Assembly (NCBI GenBank): GCA_963678925.1
Contig: OY787533.1
Location: forward strand, 3,224,001-3,288,000
Direction of reading: 5' to 3'
From: G963665925 sp963678925
GTDB lineage: Bacteria; Bacillota; Clostridia; Peptostreptococcales; Acidaminobacteraceae
DNA: 64,000 nucleotides
The notes under the pieces were generated by a model. That model made no database searches and was not told the origin of the DNA. It saw only the letters and a program-made list of their open reading frames with translations. This document shows positions 1 through 7,831 of the stretch, in pieces. Made by a program: the position numbers and the translations under genes. Every line of letters starts with the position of its first letter. Position 1 is the first letter of the stretch.

Positions 1-1
1 A

Positions 2-676
2 AGTTTGAACAATCAAATTGGAAGGAAACCTTCACTAGAGTTACTAGTGGAGATTGCGAGATACTATAATGTTTCAACTGATTATATTCTTGGACTGTCA
101 GACAATGAAAGAGAAGAGTTCAAAGACGTCAAAGAAATTACAGGGTTATCTGATACTGCGATACAAAGAATTTCTTATCTTAGAGATTCGAAAATAAAAT
201 CAGAAATATTGAACCATTTATTCGAAAACGGAGAAATCAATTATCTTGTGAATGAAATATTTAGTTCGATAAATGCGTTGGTTATTAGAGATATGATTCG
301 AAAAGAAAACGAGACAGAAGATGATGCAGAAGATGATATAGAAACTAACACTATTGTTGAAGTAGTAGATGTAATTAACTATAGGTTTGCCAATAAGGCG
401 ACTGAGATTTTCATGAGAGCTAGCGAGAAAATAATCATAAGACATTTTGATTATTTAAAAGAAAATTTAAGAAATGTGATGATAGAATTACATAAAAAAA
501 ATACTGAGACATATGAAGGGAGTTTAGAGGTAATAGACGACATATTTAAAATATTCAATAGAGCACACGAAAACGAGGTAACTGATGATGATTTGTATGA
601 CTATCATAAAAAGGAATCAGAAAGACTGATAAGAAATACTCAAAATGCAAACAATGGTATATATGAGTTCGAATAA
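2..676 (+). CDS. XRE/cI-like repressor, 5' truncated by window edge
   Basis: The reading frame is open to the window edge. The first residues visible (GRKPSLELLVEIARYYNVS, then DYILGLSD) are the second half of an XRE helix-turn-helix of the phage repressor type. The TTG at position 5 is therefore probably not the start, and the gene begins outside the window. About 180 residues of acidic, mostly helical sequence without a recognisable peptidase motif follow. The serine recombinase starts 24 bp downstream on the same strand, which fits a regulator-integrase module at the end of a mobile element. The HTH call is secure; the role is inferred. Confidence 0.7.
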   Translation, partial: SLNNQIGRKPSLELLVEIARYYNVSTDYILGLSDNEREEFKDVKEITGLSDTAIQRISYLRDSKIKSEILNHLFENGEINYLVNEIFSSINALVIRDMIRKENETEDDAEDDIETNTIVEVVDVINYRFANKATEIFMRASEKIIIRHFDYLKENLRNVMIELHKKNTETYEGSLEVIDDIFKIFNRAHENEVTDDDLYDYHKKESERLIRNTQNANNGIYEFE

Positions 677-699
677 AATTTTGAGAAAGAGAGGCTAAA

Positions 700-2319
700 A
701 TGAATGCGGTGATATACGCAAGGTTTTCGAGCAGTTCTCAAAATGAGCAGTCGATAGAGGGTCAGCTAAAGTACTGCTATGAGTATGCAAAGCGAGAAGG
801 CATCGAAATTATTGGCGAGTATATTGATCGGTCAAAGAGTGGAACATCAGTAGATAAGCGTGAAGAATTTCAAAAGATGATTCATGATAGTAAGAAACAG
901 CAATTTGAAATTGTGCTTGTATATCAGCTCGATCGATTTGCTAGAAATAGATATGACTCTGCTACGAGTAAGGCTAAGTTAAAAGCCAATGGTGTGAAAG
1001 TACAAAGTGTCAGAGAGAATATTTCAGATGATGCTTCAGGTATTTTAATGGAGTCTATTCTTGAAGGGATGGCAGAATATTATAGTGCTGAACTTTCTCA
1101 GAAGATCAGGCGAGGCATGGAAATAAATGTAGAAAAACGGCTAGTATTTGGTTCTATTCCTTTAGGTTTCAAAAGTGTAGATAAGCAATTTGTCATTGAT
1201 GAAGATAAAGCATGGATAATAAGGAAGATTTTTGACATGTACCTTGAGGGTCATAAAATGACTGAAATTTGTGATTATCTCAATGGCATAGGAATGAAGA
1301 CTAAAACAGGATCACAGTTTAAAGTGACTTCTATTAATAAGATACTTCAGAATAAAAGATATGCGGGTTATTACATATATAAAGACATTGAAGTTGAAGA
1401 TGGCATCCCAGCAATCGTTAGTAAGGACACGTTTGAAAAGGTTCAGGCACAAATGGCTAAGAATCGGAAAAGACCATCAGCGAGTAAAGCAAAAGGGGAG
1501 CAATACCTTCTAACAACAAAAATATTCTGTGGTCATTGTGGCGGGTCAATGCGAGGTACTGGTGGCGTTGGAAAGCTAGGTAAGTATTATCAGTACTATG
1601 GCTGCATTAATCGTGTAGACAAGAAAAACAAAACTTGCAAAAAGAAAAATGTCCAGAAGGATTTTATAGAAGAGTTAGTTGTTCAGAACTGCTATGAAAT
1701 GTTAAGTGAGGAAAATATCAATAAAATTGCTGATGAAGTAATGAAGCTTGCAGATGAGGAAAAGGATACAACGAATTATGCAAGACTCGAAAAGTCACTT
1801 AAGGATTTGGAGAAGCAAAAGCAAAATTTAGTTAACTCACTTAAAGTTGGTAACGGTAACGAGAGTTTTCAGAAGATGATCTTCGAGCAGTTTGAAGTGA
1901 TTGAGCATCAGGAAAAAGAAGTTAGAAAGGAAATGCTCGTTGAAGAGAATTTGCAAAATACACTAACGAGAGAACACATTTTATTTTTCCTAACAAAACT
2001 GCGAAATGGAGATGTTCGAGATTACAAGTATCGTCAAATGCTGGTCGATGTTTTTGTCAATAAAATCTATCTATTTGATGATCATATGAAAATAGTATTT
2101 ACTACACAGCACGAAAAAGTAGAATTTGATATATCGCTTATTGATGAAGAAATGAGTGATACGAAGAGTTCTGAGGGTTCTGATTTATCTCCTTCCAGTC
2201 CAGTCCAGTCCAGTCCACCATTAAATCCTCGATCTTTTGAACGGGAGATAAAACCACTTTACTTTTGTAGAGTGGTTTTTATTTATTTTTTGATATATTT
2301 TTATTACATTGACTGTTAG
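700..2319 (+). CDS. Large serine recombinase (phage/ICE type)
   Basis: A site-specific recombinase that should integrate or excise a mobile element through a 5'-phosphoserine intermediate. The N-terminal resolvase domain (about 1-150) begins YARFSSSSQNEQS and holds the nucleophilic Ser. A recombinase domain follows (about 160-260), then a zinc ribbon (about 275-330: CGHCGG, then YGC and TCKKK) and a coiled coil (about 345-425). The start has AGAGAGG seven bases upstream. The last ~40 codons are odd: they pass through a CCAGT repeat and a terminator-like hairpin and end in an aromatic tail. The natural C-terminus may have been replaced, for example by recombination at an att site overlapping the gene end. 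Confidence 0.9.
   Translation: MNAVIYARFSSSSQNEQSIEGQLKYCYEYAKREGIEIIGEYIDRSKSGTSVDKREEFQKMIHDSKKQQFEIVLVYQLDRFARNRYDSATSKAKLKANGVKVQSVRENISDDASGILMESILEGMAEYYSAELSQKIRRGMEINVEKRLVFGSIPLGFKSVDKQFVIDEDKAWIIRKIFDMYLEGHKMTEICDYLNGIGMKTKTGSQFKVTSINKILQNKRYAGYYIYKDIEVEDGIPAIVSKDTFEKVQAQMAKNRKRPSASKAKGEQYLLTTKIFCGHCGGSMRGTGGVGKLGKYYQYYGCINRVDKKNKTCKKKNVQKDFIEELVVQNCYEMLSEENINKIADEVMKLADEEKDTTNYARLEKSLKDLEKQKQNLVNSLKVGNGNESFQKMIFEQFEVIEHQEKEVRKEMLVEENLQNTLTREHILFFLTKLRNGDVRDYKYRQMLVDVFVNKIYLFDDHMKIVFTTQHEKVEFDISLIDEEMSDTKSSEGSDLSPSSPVQSSPPLNPRSFEREIKPLYFCRVVFIYFLIYFYYIDC
2195..2217 (+). repeat. CCAGT tandem repeat at 3' end of recombinase gene
   Basis: Four tandem CCAGT units followed by CCA, inside the low-complexity Ser/Pro-rich 3' end of the serine recombinase gene. 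It could be slippage-prone or mark the attachment-site crossover. Both are inference. Confidence 0.5.
2250..2284 (+). terminator. Rho-independent terminator after serine recombinase
   Basis: AACCACT pairs with AGTGGTT around a 12-base loop and is followed by a T-run. The recombinase frame is open through it, which is unusual. Confidence 0.6.
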
Positions 2320-2527
2320 ATATTATTTTAAGATCATCTAATGAAATAGTTTTTTCATTCAAAGTTTTTTGCTGAGTAGTGCGGGCTACATTATCTTACA
2401 TCAGGGATAAGAACGGATTACTGTGCGGTGCATAAAAGGATGGTAGTCATTTTTCTTATGAAGATTCTATGTGCACTGTTGTGAATTAGAATGTACACAT
2501 TAATTTACATTATATGGGATGAAAATA

Positions 2528-2536
2528 TGATAAAAT
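2528..2536 (+). promoter_or_regulatory. Extended -10 upstream of integrase
   Basis: TGATAAAAT matches the extended -10 pattern TGnTAnAAT and lies about 46 bp before the integrase start. No good -35 and no LexA-like box were found nearby. The pattern resembles the conserved box inside the attC loops. Confidence 0.4.
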
Positions 2537-2582
2537 AATAATACATATACTACCAGTTCGTGATATGATTCAGGAGGCGCTT

Positions 2583-3635
2583 ATGGAAATTTGGATGGAG
2601 AAGAATTATGTAATAGTTAGAATTCCGTATGACAAAAGGCACATTGAAGAATTCAGAAGAATTGGTGCAGGGCGTTGGGATAGCAATAGACGTGTTTGGA
2701 TATTTCCTGAATCAAAGTACAGCCATCTTCTTGCTTATAAGGCGAGACTTAATGAAAAAAACAAATCAAGACCAACATATGCAATGCCAGATAATTTAAA
2801 GCCATATCAAGGTAGTGGAGATAAGGTTTCTAGAATGAAGCAGTATATGATTCAGTCAGGATATAGCCCTCAAACTATAAAAGCCTATGTTAGTCATATA
2901 AAAAGATACTTACGATTTGCTGAAGATGCTATTGATGAAGAGAGTATAAACAATTATATAATTGATTTATTGGATAATAAAGAATGCAGTCATACATACT
3001 GCAATCAGGTGATTAATGCTATAAAGCTTTACATACATCAGCTCGGGATTGAACATAGTGGAATTATCAAAATAATTAGGCCTAAAAAGGAAAAGAAGCT
3101 GCCAAAAGTATTGAGTAAATCAGAAATAAAGAGGATATTTGCAGTTACAAAGAATGAAAAGCATAAGACGGCACTTATGTTAGGCTACTCGTGTGGTATG
3201 CGAGTCGGCGAGGTTTCTGAGTTGAAAGTTAAAGATATTCATTTTGAACGAAACGTTATTCATATTGTACAGGGAAAAGGGCGTAAGGATAGGCTAATAC
3301 CGTTGTCATTGAAAATGACGGATCAACTCAATAGATATATAGAGGTATATAAACCGGATATTTGGTTGTTTGAAAATCCTACTCATGATGGTTCGTTGTC
3401 TGTGCGCAGTTTGCAGAAGGTGTTTATTCGATCTTTGGGGAAAGCCAAAATAAAACAATATGCAACCTTCCACAGTTTGCGACACAGTTATGCAACTCAT
3501 CTGATGGAAAGTGGTGTCGACATTCGTATTATTCAAGAGCTGTTAGGTCATGCGAGCAGTAAGACGACTGAAATATATACACATGTCTCACAACTAACAA
3601 TGCAAAATATTGTAAATCCGTTAGATGATATGTAA
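2583..3635 (+). CDS. Tyrosine recombinase, candidate integron integrase of the array
   Basis: The 350-residue product starts at ATG 2583, after AGGAGG at 2572-2577. All catalytic residues are visible: R207 (GMRVGEV), K232 (QGKGRKDR), H297 and R300 (HSLRHSY), H323 (LLGHA) and Y332 (EIYTHV). A SAM-like core-binding domain spans about 85-165. Residues 1-75 form an extra domain (VRIPYDK, GAGRWDSNRRVW) of a type seen in some XerA/IntI-like proteins. K to H spans 65 residues, against 72 in XerD (K172-H244) and 106 in IntI1 (K171-H277), so the IntI-specific insertion is absent. It is read in the same direction as the cassettes and is followed directly by attI-like repeats. That it moves the cassettes is inferred from position. 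A deleted relative lies at 40.6 kb. Confidence 0.85.
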   Translation: MEIWMEKNYVIVRIPYDKRHIEEFRRIGAGRWDSNRRVWIFPESKYSHLLAYKARLNEKNKSRPTYAMPDNLKPYQGSGDKVSRMKQYMIQSGYSPQTIKAYVSHIKRYLRFAEDAIDEESINNYIIDLLDNKECSHTYCNQVINAIKLYIHQLGIEHSGIIKIIRPKKEKKLPKVLSKSEIKRIFAVTKNEKHKTALMLGYSCGMRVGEVSELKVKDIHFERNVIHIVQGKGRKDRLIPLSLKMTDQLNRYIEVYKPDIWLFENPTHDGSLSVRSLQKVFIRSLGKAKIKQYATFHSLRHSYATHLMESGVDIRIIQELLGHASSKTTEIYTHVSQLTMQNIVNPLDDM

Positions 3636-3660
3636 GGTGTTGTGGAATGAATATTAAAGG

Positions 3661-3735
3661 TATTCCCGACATATGTCGGGAACTATAAGGTATTGGGGAT
3701 AAAGATGACATACGTCGGGGATATAGGAGTTATAT
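3661..3735 (+). promoter_or_regulatory. attI-like site with two direct repeats
   Basis: Between the integrase stop and the first cassette, GACATATGTCGGG (3668-3680) and GACATACGTCGGG (3707-3719) lie 39 bp apart; each is followed by a TATA-rich stretch. The first sits in a perfect palindrome, CCCGACATATGTCGGG. The region ends in the core GTTATAT (3729-3735). This layout, repeats plus a GTTRRRY box before cassette one, is that of an attI. Integrase binding is inferred. Confidence 0.65.
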
Positions 3736-4265
3736 GCCATTGGCAGGTTGGGGTGTGAAGCAGGAGGATGTGCGTTATCCGACGTTTATCGGGAACACGT
3801 TTGCGTTTCTTTATCTGAGTTGAGGGGTATTGTTGCCGACGCATTACGGAAGTGTATTTCGAGTAGAAGTTCCGCATTGAGTGTAGTTGTGAACTTGGGC
3901 CACGAAGTGAGTGCTTCAGGCACTCAATAGTTTTTAGGTTTCATGAAGTTTTTTTTGGCGTCATTACAACAATGCTTTTAAAGAAAAATTAAAACTATGC
4001 GTGGCTAACCCGCAATGAACAAAGGGGATAATGGGGATCATGCGCCTATCCCGTGACGGTGTAGCGGTATCGAAGAAAACACGGAACGAAAGGTGTGCCA
4101 ACAGCAAATAACACGACAATTCCCAACATTGCGCAGTCACACCTTTTGCAAGGTGTGGAACGAAGAAACTACAGGGAAGAACCAACAAAGCGTGGTTGCG
4201 TTGCTAAACTAGATGCAGCAAAAGTTGCGCCTAAAAGCCACGCAACATCGGGAATTGCGGAAACG
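3730..4265 (+). repeat. Cassette 1: gene-poor repeat cassette, copy 1 of 7
   Basis: First of seven copies of one ~540 bp cassette. It begins ATGCCATTGGCAGG right at the core, carries a hairpin with loop TTCAG (GAGTGC/GCACTC) followed by AATAGTTTTT, and ends in a long attC. A 29-codon ORF starts at the cassette's first ATG, and another frame of about 60 codons ends at TAG after the hairpin. Neither has a ribosome binding site. It may specify a structured RNA or a regulatory spacer. No known family was recognised. Confidence 0.8.
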
Positions 4266-4271
4266 TTATAG
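4106..4271 (+). repeat. attC 1 (long form)
   Basis: TAAC at 4109, core GTTATAG at 4265. Stems are CAATTCCC/GGGAATTG and TTGCG/CGCAA, with an inner hairpin CACACCTT/AAGGTGTG. It has no TGGTAAAAT box. Confidence 0.8.
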
Positions 4272-4406
4272 GAAATGCGGTTGGCAGTAAAAGAAATGAA
4301 AAAGCATATAACGATGTACAAAGTTACGTACAAAATATAGATAGAAATCAAAATGTGGGGTATAATACTAATAGAGAATCAGTTTCTTATATTGGGGAGG
4401 TATCTC

Positions 4407-4790
4407 ATGGGAAAATTAGATAGCCATAAAGCAATGGTTGATATGATTAGAAATATTCTATCGGTAAGTAGTTTGCGAGAAAATCTAAGTAAAGTGTTGA
4501 AAGCAATAGAAATAGACCATTTGCCACGAGCGATAACAAAGAACAATGAAGTAAGTGCATACATGATTGACAAAGACTCATATGAAGAACTAGTAGAGAA
4601 ATCTTCAAAATTTGATGAGTTAATTGATCGTATTGAAAATGCACGACTTTTGAAAATTGCAGAAGAACGACTAGCTAATAGCAATCCCGAAGAATATGTA
4701 TCATTCGAGGAAGTTGTAGAAGAGTCAGGTTATACAATGGAAGAGTTATTAGCAGCAGTAGATGATGTGGAGATAGAATATGAAGATTAA
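4407..4790 (+). CDS. Phd/YefM-type antitoxin
   Basis: Start chosen at ATG 4407 because GGGGAGG lies 6 bases upstream; an in-frame upstream ATG at 4353 lacks one. The N-terminal part (LRENLSKVLKAIE, then AITKNNEVSAYMIDKDSYEEL) is the Phd/YefM DNA-binding fold. An acidic C-terminal tail would wrap the toxin. It overlaps the RelE-like gene by 11 bp, as in two-gene toxin-antitoxin operons, and should repress its own promoter together with the toxin. This is cassette 2, between attC1 and attC2. Confidence 0.8.
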   Translation: MGKLDSHKAMVDMIRNILSVSSLRENLSKVLKAIEIDHLPRAITKNNEVSAYMIDKDSYEELVEKSSKFDELIDRIENARLLKIAEERLANSNPEEYVSFEEVVEESGYTMEELLAAVDDVEIEYED

Positions 4791-5202
4791 TGGTCATTTA
4801 TTCTGGGACATATCATTTCTTCCAGAAGCGTATAGAGAGTTCCTAAGCTTAAAGAAGAACAAGGGACTACAAAAGCAAGTATTAACTGCACTTTTGAAAG
4901 TTGCACAGAATCCAAAATCAAGGTTTGATGAAAAAGACCCTGGATATGGGAATCCACTAAAAGGTCCATTGAAAGGCATGTTTAAGATTAAGTATAAAAA
5001 CATTACACTTCGATTAGTGTATTCGTTAGCAATTGAAGAAGAAGTAATGAATGTTGTTGTTATTTCGGAACGGGATAAATCAAAAGTCTACGATTTAGCA
5101 GAACACAGAAAAGAAAAATATGAAGATGATTTATACAAAGACGTTTTTGAACGTATAGAGTTACCAAACTGGTTCACAGATCCGTTTTCAGAAAAGAATT
5201 AA
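4780..5202 (+). CDS. RelE/ParE-superfamily toxin
   Basis: A 140-residue basic protein with the RelE pattern: SFLPEAYREFLSLKK at the start, GYGNPLKGPLKGMFKIKY in the middle, and LRLVYSLAIEEEVMNVVVISER near the end. Relatives cleave mRNA at the ribosome or poison gyrase; the sequence does not say which. It is longer than a typical RelE (~90 residues) because of a C-terminal extension. It overlaps its antitoxin gene. A related pair lies at 31816-32504. Confidence 0.8.
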   Translation: MKINGHLFWDISFLPEAYREFLSLKKNKGLQKQVLTALLKVAQNPKSRFDEKDPGYGNPLKGPLKGMFKIKYKNITLRLVYSLAIEEEVMNVVVISERDKSKVYDLAEHRKEKYEDDLYKDVFERIELPNWFTDPFSEKN

Positions 5203-5226
5203 TGTGGTGAAAGCCAACCGAAAATC

Positions 5227-5358
5227 CTATAACACAGCAGTTCCCAAAATGCCCCTTTGTTTATACGAAGTGGCATTTCTTACACTCGGTTTATGGTGAA
5301 ATATAGTATATTAATGATAAAAAGTGGGGGCACTTCGGGAACTGTGGGAACGTTATAT
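5227..5358 (+). repeat. attC 2
   Basis: TAAC 5230, core GTTATAT 5352. Outer stem CAGTTCCC/GGGAACTG, second stem TGCCCC/GGGGCA. The loop has a hairpin (5251-5274) followed by ATTTCTTA, then TGGTGAAAT (5294-5302), one base off the common extended -10. Confidence 0.85.
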
Positions 5359-5886
5359 GCCATTGGCAGGTTGGGGTGTGAAGCAGGAGGACGTGCGTTA
5401 TCCGACGTTTATCGGGAACACATTTGCATTTCTTTATCTGAGTTGAAAGGTAATATTGCCGGCGCATTACTGAGTTGTATTTCGAGTAGAAGTTCCGCAT
5501 TAAGTGAAGTTGTGAACTGTGGCCACAAGGTGAGTGCTTCAGGCACTCAATAGTTTTTAGGTTTCATGAGGTTCTTTTGGTGTCATTACGTTATTGCTTT
5601 TACGGAAAAATGAAAACTATGTGTGGCTAACCCGCAATGAACAAAGGGGTAATGGGAATCATGCGCCTATCCCGTGATAACGTAGCGGTATCGAAGGAAA
5701 CACGGAACTAAGGGAGTGCCAACAGCAAATAACACGACAAGTCCCAAAATTGCGCAGTCACATCTTTTGCAAGGTGTGGAACGAAGAAACTACAAGGCAG
5801 AACCAACAAAGCGTGGTTGCATTGTTAAACTAGATGCAGCAAAAGTTGCGCCTAAAAGCCGCGCAACATCGGGAATTGCGGAAACG
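5353..5886 (+). repeat. Cassette 3: gene-poor repeat cassette, copy 2
   Basis: Near-identical to cassette 1 along its length, with a few substitutions. Both short frames (29 codons from the first ATG, and the longer overlapping frame to TAG) remain open. It ends in the long-form attC. Confidence 0.8.
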
Positions 5887-5892
5887 TTATCT
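5727..5892 (+). repeat. attC 3 (long form)
   Basis: TAAC 5730, core GTTATCT 5886. The 5' arm reads CAAGTCCC against GGGAATTG, so it is imperfect here. The inner hairpin is degraded relative to attC1. Confidence 0.75.
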
Positions 5893-5932
5893 GCAATTAA
5901 TTTAGAAATATTTATCGAGGAGATGAAGTTAA

Positions 5933-6763
5933 ATGACTAATAAAAATTTGGATGTGTATTTAAAAATAACTAATCAAGAGACAAAAGATGTATTTGATAT
6001 TGTATATGAACACATTAAGGTATGTGAAAGAAATTTAGATGATTTCGTTTGGTGGGGTAATAATCAGAGGTTTGATCCAGAAAAGCTAATAGATGAGATA
6101 CTTAATGGAAAACAGCCTAAAGCATTGATGGCAATTCCAAAATCATCATATGGTAATGATAATTTTAAATATGTTGCGGATATTATTGATGCAAAATTTT
6201 CCTATGAAAAACAAAATGCACCAGACACAGATTATGTACCTAATTATTATAGACATGAGCAAAGTAAAACTTGGCTAAAACTGAAAAATTTTCATAGAGT
6301 AGAAAGTACTGAATATGATATATCAAACTATAAATTAGATTCATCAAATCGTCCTTTGAGTGAAGTCTTTAAAACATCATATTCATGTGGTTACGTGTAT
6401 AAATTTGATGATTCAAATAGGATAAGCCAATCAGAATATAAGGCAGAAGGACACTATAAATCCATAACTCATGAAAGAATTGAGCGAAATGAAAAAGTGA
6501 AAAAAGATGCAAAGATTGAGTTTAAAGAAAATCATGGACATCTTTATTGTGAAGCATGTGGATTTGATTTTGAAGAAAAGTACGGTAATAGAGGTTTAAA
6601 CTATATAGAAGCTCATCATGACGAACCATTATATCTTCAAAATGGCAAGCAGAGAATTCCAAAAACTTCAGATTTTAAGATGCTTTGTTCTAACTGTCAC
6701 CAAATGATTCATGCAAAAAAAGATGATTTCAATTTCAGTGATTTGCTTAAAATTTTGAAATAA
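5933..6763 (+). CDS. HNH endonuclease, cassette 4
   Basis: 276 residues, ATG preceded by GAGGAGAT. The C-terminal 100 residues carry a zinc-bound HNH nuclease site: YCEACGFDF, then YIEAHHDEPL, then LCSNCHQMIH, the McrA-like arrangement. The N-terminal 170 residues are not recognised and could be a DNA- or base-recognition domain. Standalone HNH proteins of this shape are often restriction enzymes or nicking nucleases. A role in defence is inferred from the fold and the cassette setting. Confidence 0.75.
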   Translation: MTNKNLDVYLKITNQETKDVFDIVYEHIKVCERNLDDFVWWGNNQRFDPEKLIDEILNGKQPKALMAIPKSSYGNDNFKYVADIIDAKFSYEKQNAPDTDYVPNYYRHEQSKTWLKLKNFHRVESTEYDISNYKLDSSNRPLSEVFKTSYSCGYVYKFDDSNRISQSEYKAEGHYKSITHERIERNEKVKKDAKIEFKENHGHLYCEACGFDFEEKYGNRGLNYIEAHHDEPLYLQNGKQRIPKTSDFKMLCSNCHQMIHAKKDDFNFSDLLKILK

Positions 6764-6772
6764 ATTAACTAC

Positions 6773-6902
6773 AGATAACACGAGCGTTCCCAACATGCCC
6801 CTGGTTTAACAATTACAGGGGCTTTTTCGCGATTTAAATGTTACAATAGAGTATATGAAATATACCCAGAGGGGCACTTCGGGAACCCCGGGAACGTTAT
6901 GA
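6773..6902 (+). repeat. attC 4
   Basis: TAAC 6776, core GTTATGA 6896. The loop holds a classic terminator (CCCCTG/CAGGGG plus TTTTT) and then TGTTACAAT (6839-6847), an extended -10 of different sequence but the same pattern and place as other sites. Confidence 0.8.
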
Positions 6903-7030
6903 GAAATTATATTGTGTTCCTGCTCTCTCCATCTGACCATGCCGTGCTCACAACACCTGCCGTCAGTAGCTCGCTTATTCTGCCGATTTACGCCTGTCTA
7001 TAAGCCGCAGCAGATGCTGCAGCCTAAACA

Positions 7031-7831
7031 TTACGGAAGCTCTCCTGCGATGACCGTTCGAATCATGTGGTCATCAATCAGTTTCTTAGCACTTTGCGCC
7101 GCGTAAATCAGCGCATGAGTGCAAAGTTTGTTGATTGCTCTTGCGGAGCCGGCTGAATACCGATAGATTTCATCGATGGCCTTGTCTGTAAAAATGTCTT
7201 TCGCGCCATCGGCATAAGCTAAATGAGCCTCGACATATTCTTGAGTCTGTGCCCGGTCGTACTGAGGGATTTCACATTTGAGGTCTATCCTTTGCCGAAT
7301 GGCCGTATAATGTTGCAGTTTCAGCTTGTCCCACAGTTCGTTTTGTCCGACTAGAATCAGGGACATGGGCTGATGTGAGTCCATCTTGGTGTTCAGAAGA
7401 AAACGGATTTCTTCCAGTGTTTCTTTTGCGAGAAGATGTGCTTCATCTACAATGGTAACCACGTGTTTCTTGTAAACACCCCGGATGACTTCAAGCTGCT
7501 GATGGAGCTGACGTCTTGCATCACCCCTGTAAAACTTGGATTCGATGCCAAGCTGTTCGAGCAGGCCTTTGTAAAACCATCTAGGCGTCAACTTTGAGTC
7601 CGACAGGTAGAGTATTTCGTAGTTTTCCCTCGGCAGCGCGCTTGTGAATCTGCGGATGGCGGTCGATTTGCCGCATCCAACATCTGCGGTGACAACGGCG
7701 AACAGCTGCCTGGTGGCCGCATACTCAAGGCGTGATAGTATCTCACCTAGATCATTTGAGACGTACAGCGCACCTGCTTCAATGTCGTTTCTAAACGGCG
7801 TGTGGGTCATTTCAAAGAAGTTTTCATACAT
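7031..7831 (-). CDS. ExeA/TniB-like AAA ATPase of transposon
   Basis: 266 residues. Walker A is GCGKST, Walker B is VTIVDEAHLL, and a sensor-like VGQNELWDKL lies further on. N-terminal FEMTHTPFRNDI is typical of the ExeA family. In Mu/Tn7-like transposons such ATPases choose the target and activate the transposase, as MuB or TniB do. The start overlaps the end of the transposase gene by 8 bp, so the two are translationally coupled. Confidence 0.85.
   Translation of the reverse strand: MYENFFEMTHTPFRNDIEAGALYVSNDLGEILSRLEYAATRQLFAVVTADVGCGKSTAIRRFTSALPRENYEILYLSDSKLTPRWFYKGLLEQLGIESKFYRGDARRQLHQQLEVIRGVYKKHVVTIVDEAHLLAKETLEEIRFLLNTKMDSHQPMSLILVGQNELWDKLKLQHYTAIRQRIDLKCEIPQYDRAQTQEYVEAHLAYADGAKDIFTDKAIDEIYRYSAGSARAINKLCTHALIYAAQSAKKLIDDHMIRTVIAGELP

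Noticed and set aside
2340..2582. LexA box controlling the integrase
   Set aside because: No GAAC-n4-GTTC or close form upstream of the gene; SOS control, known for other integrons, is not supported here.
3683..3877. Minus-strand frame beginning MRNFYSKY repeated in several copies of the gene-poor cassette
   Set aside because: It starts in mid-cassette without a ribosome site and runs out through the preceding attC into unrelated sequence, so its conservation only mirrors that of the DNA repeat.
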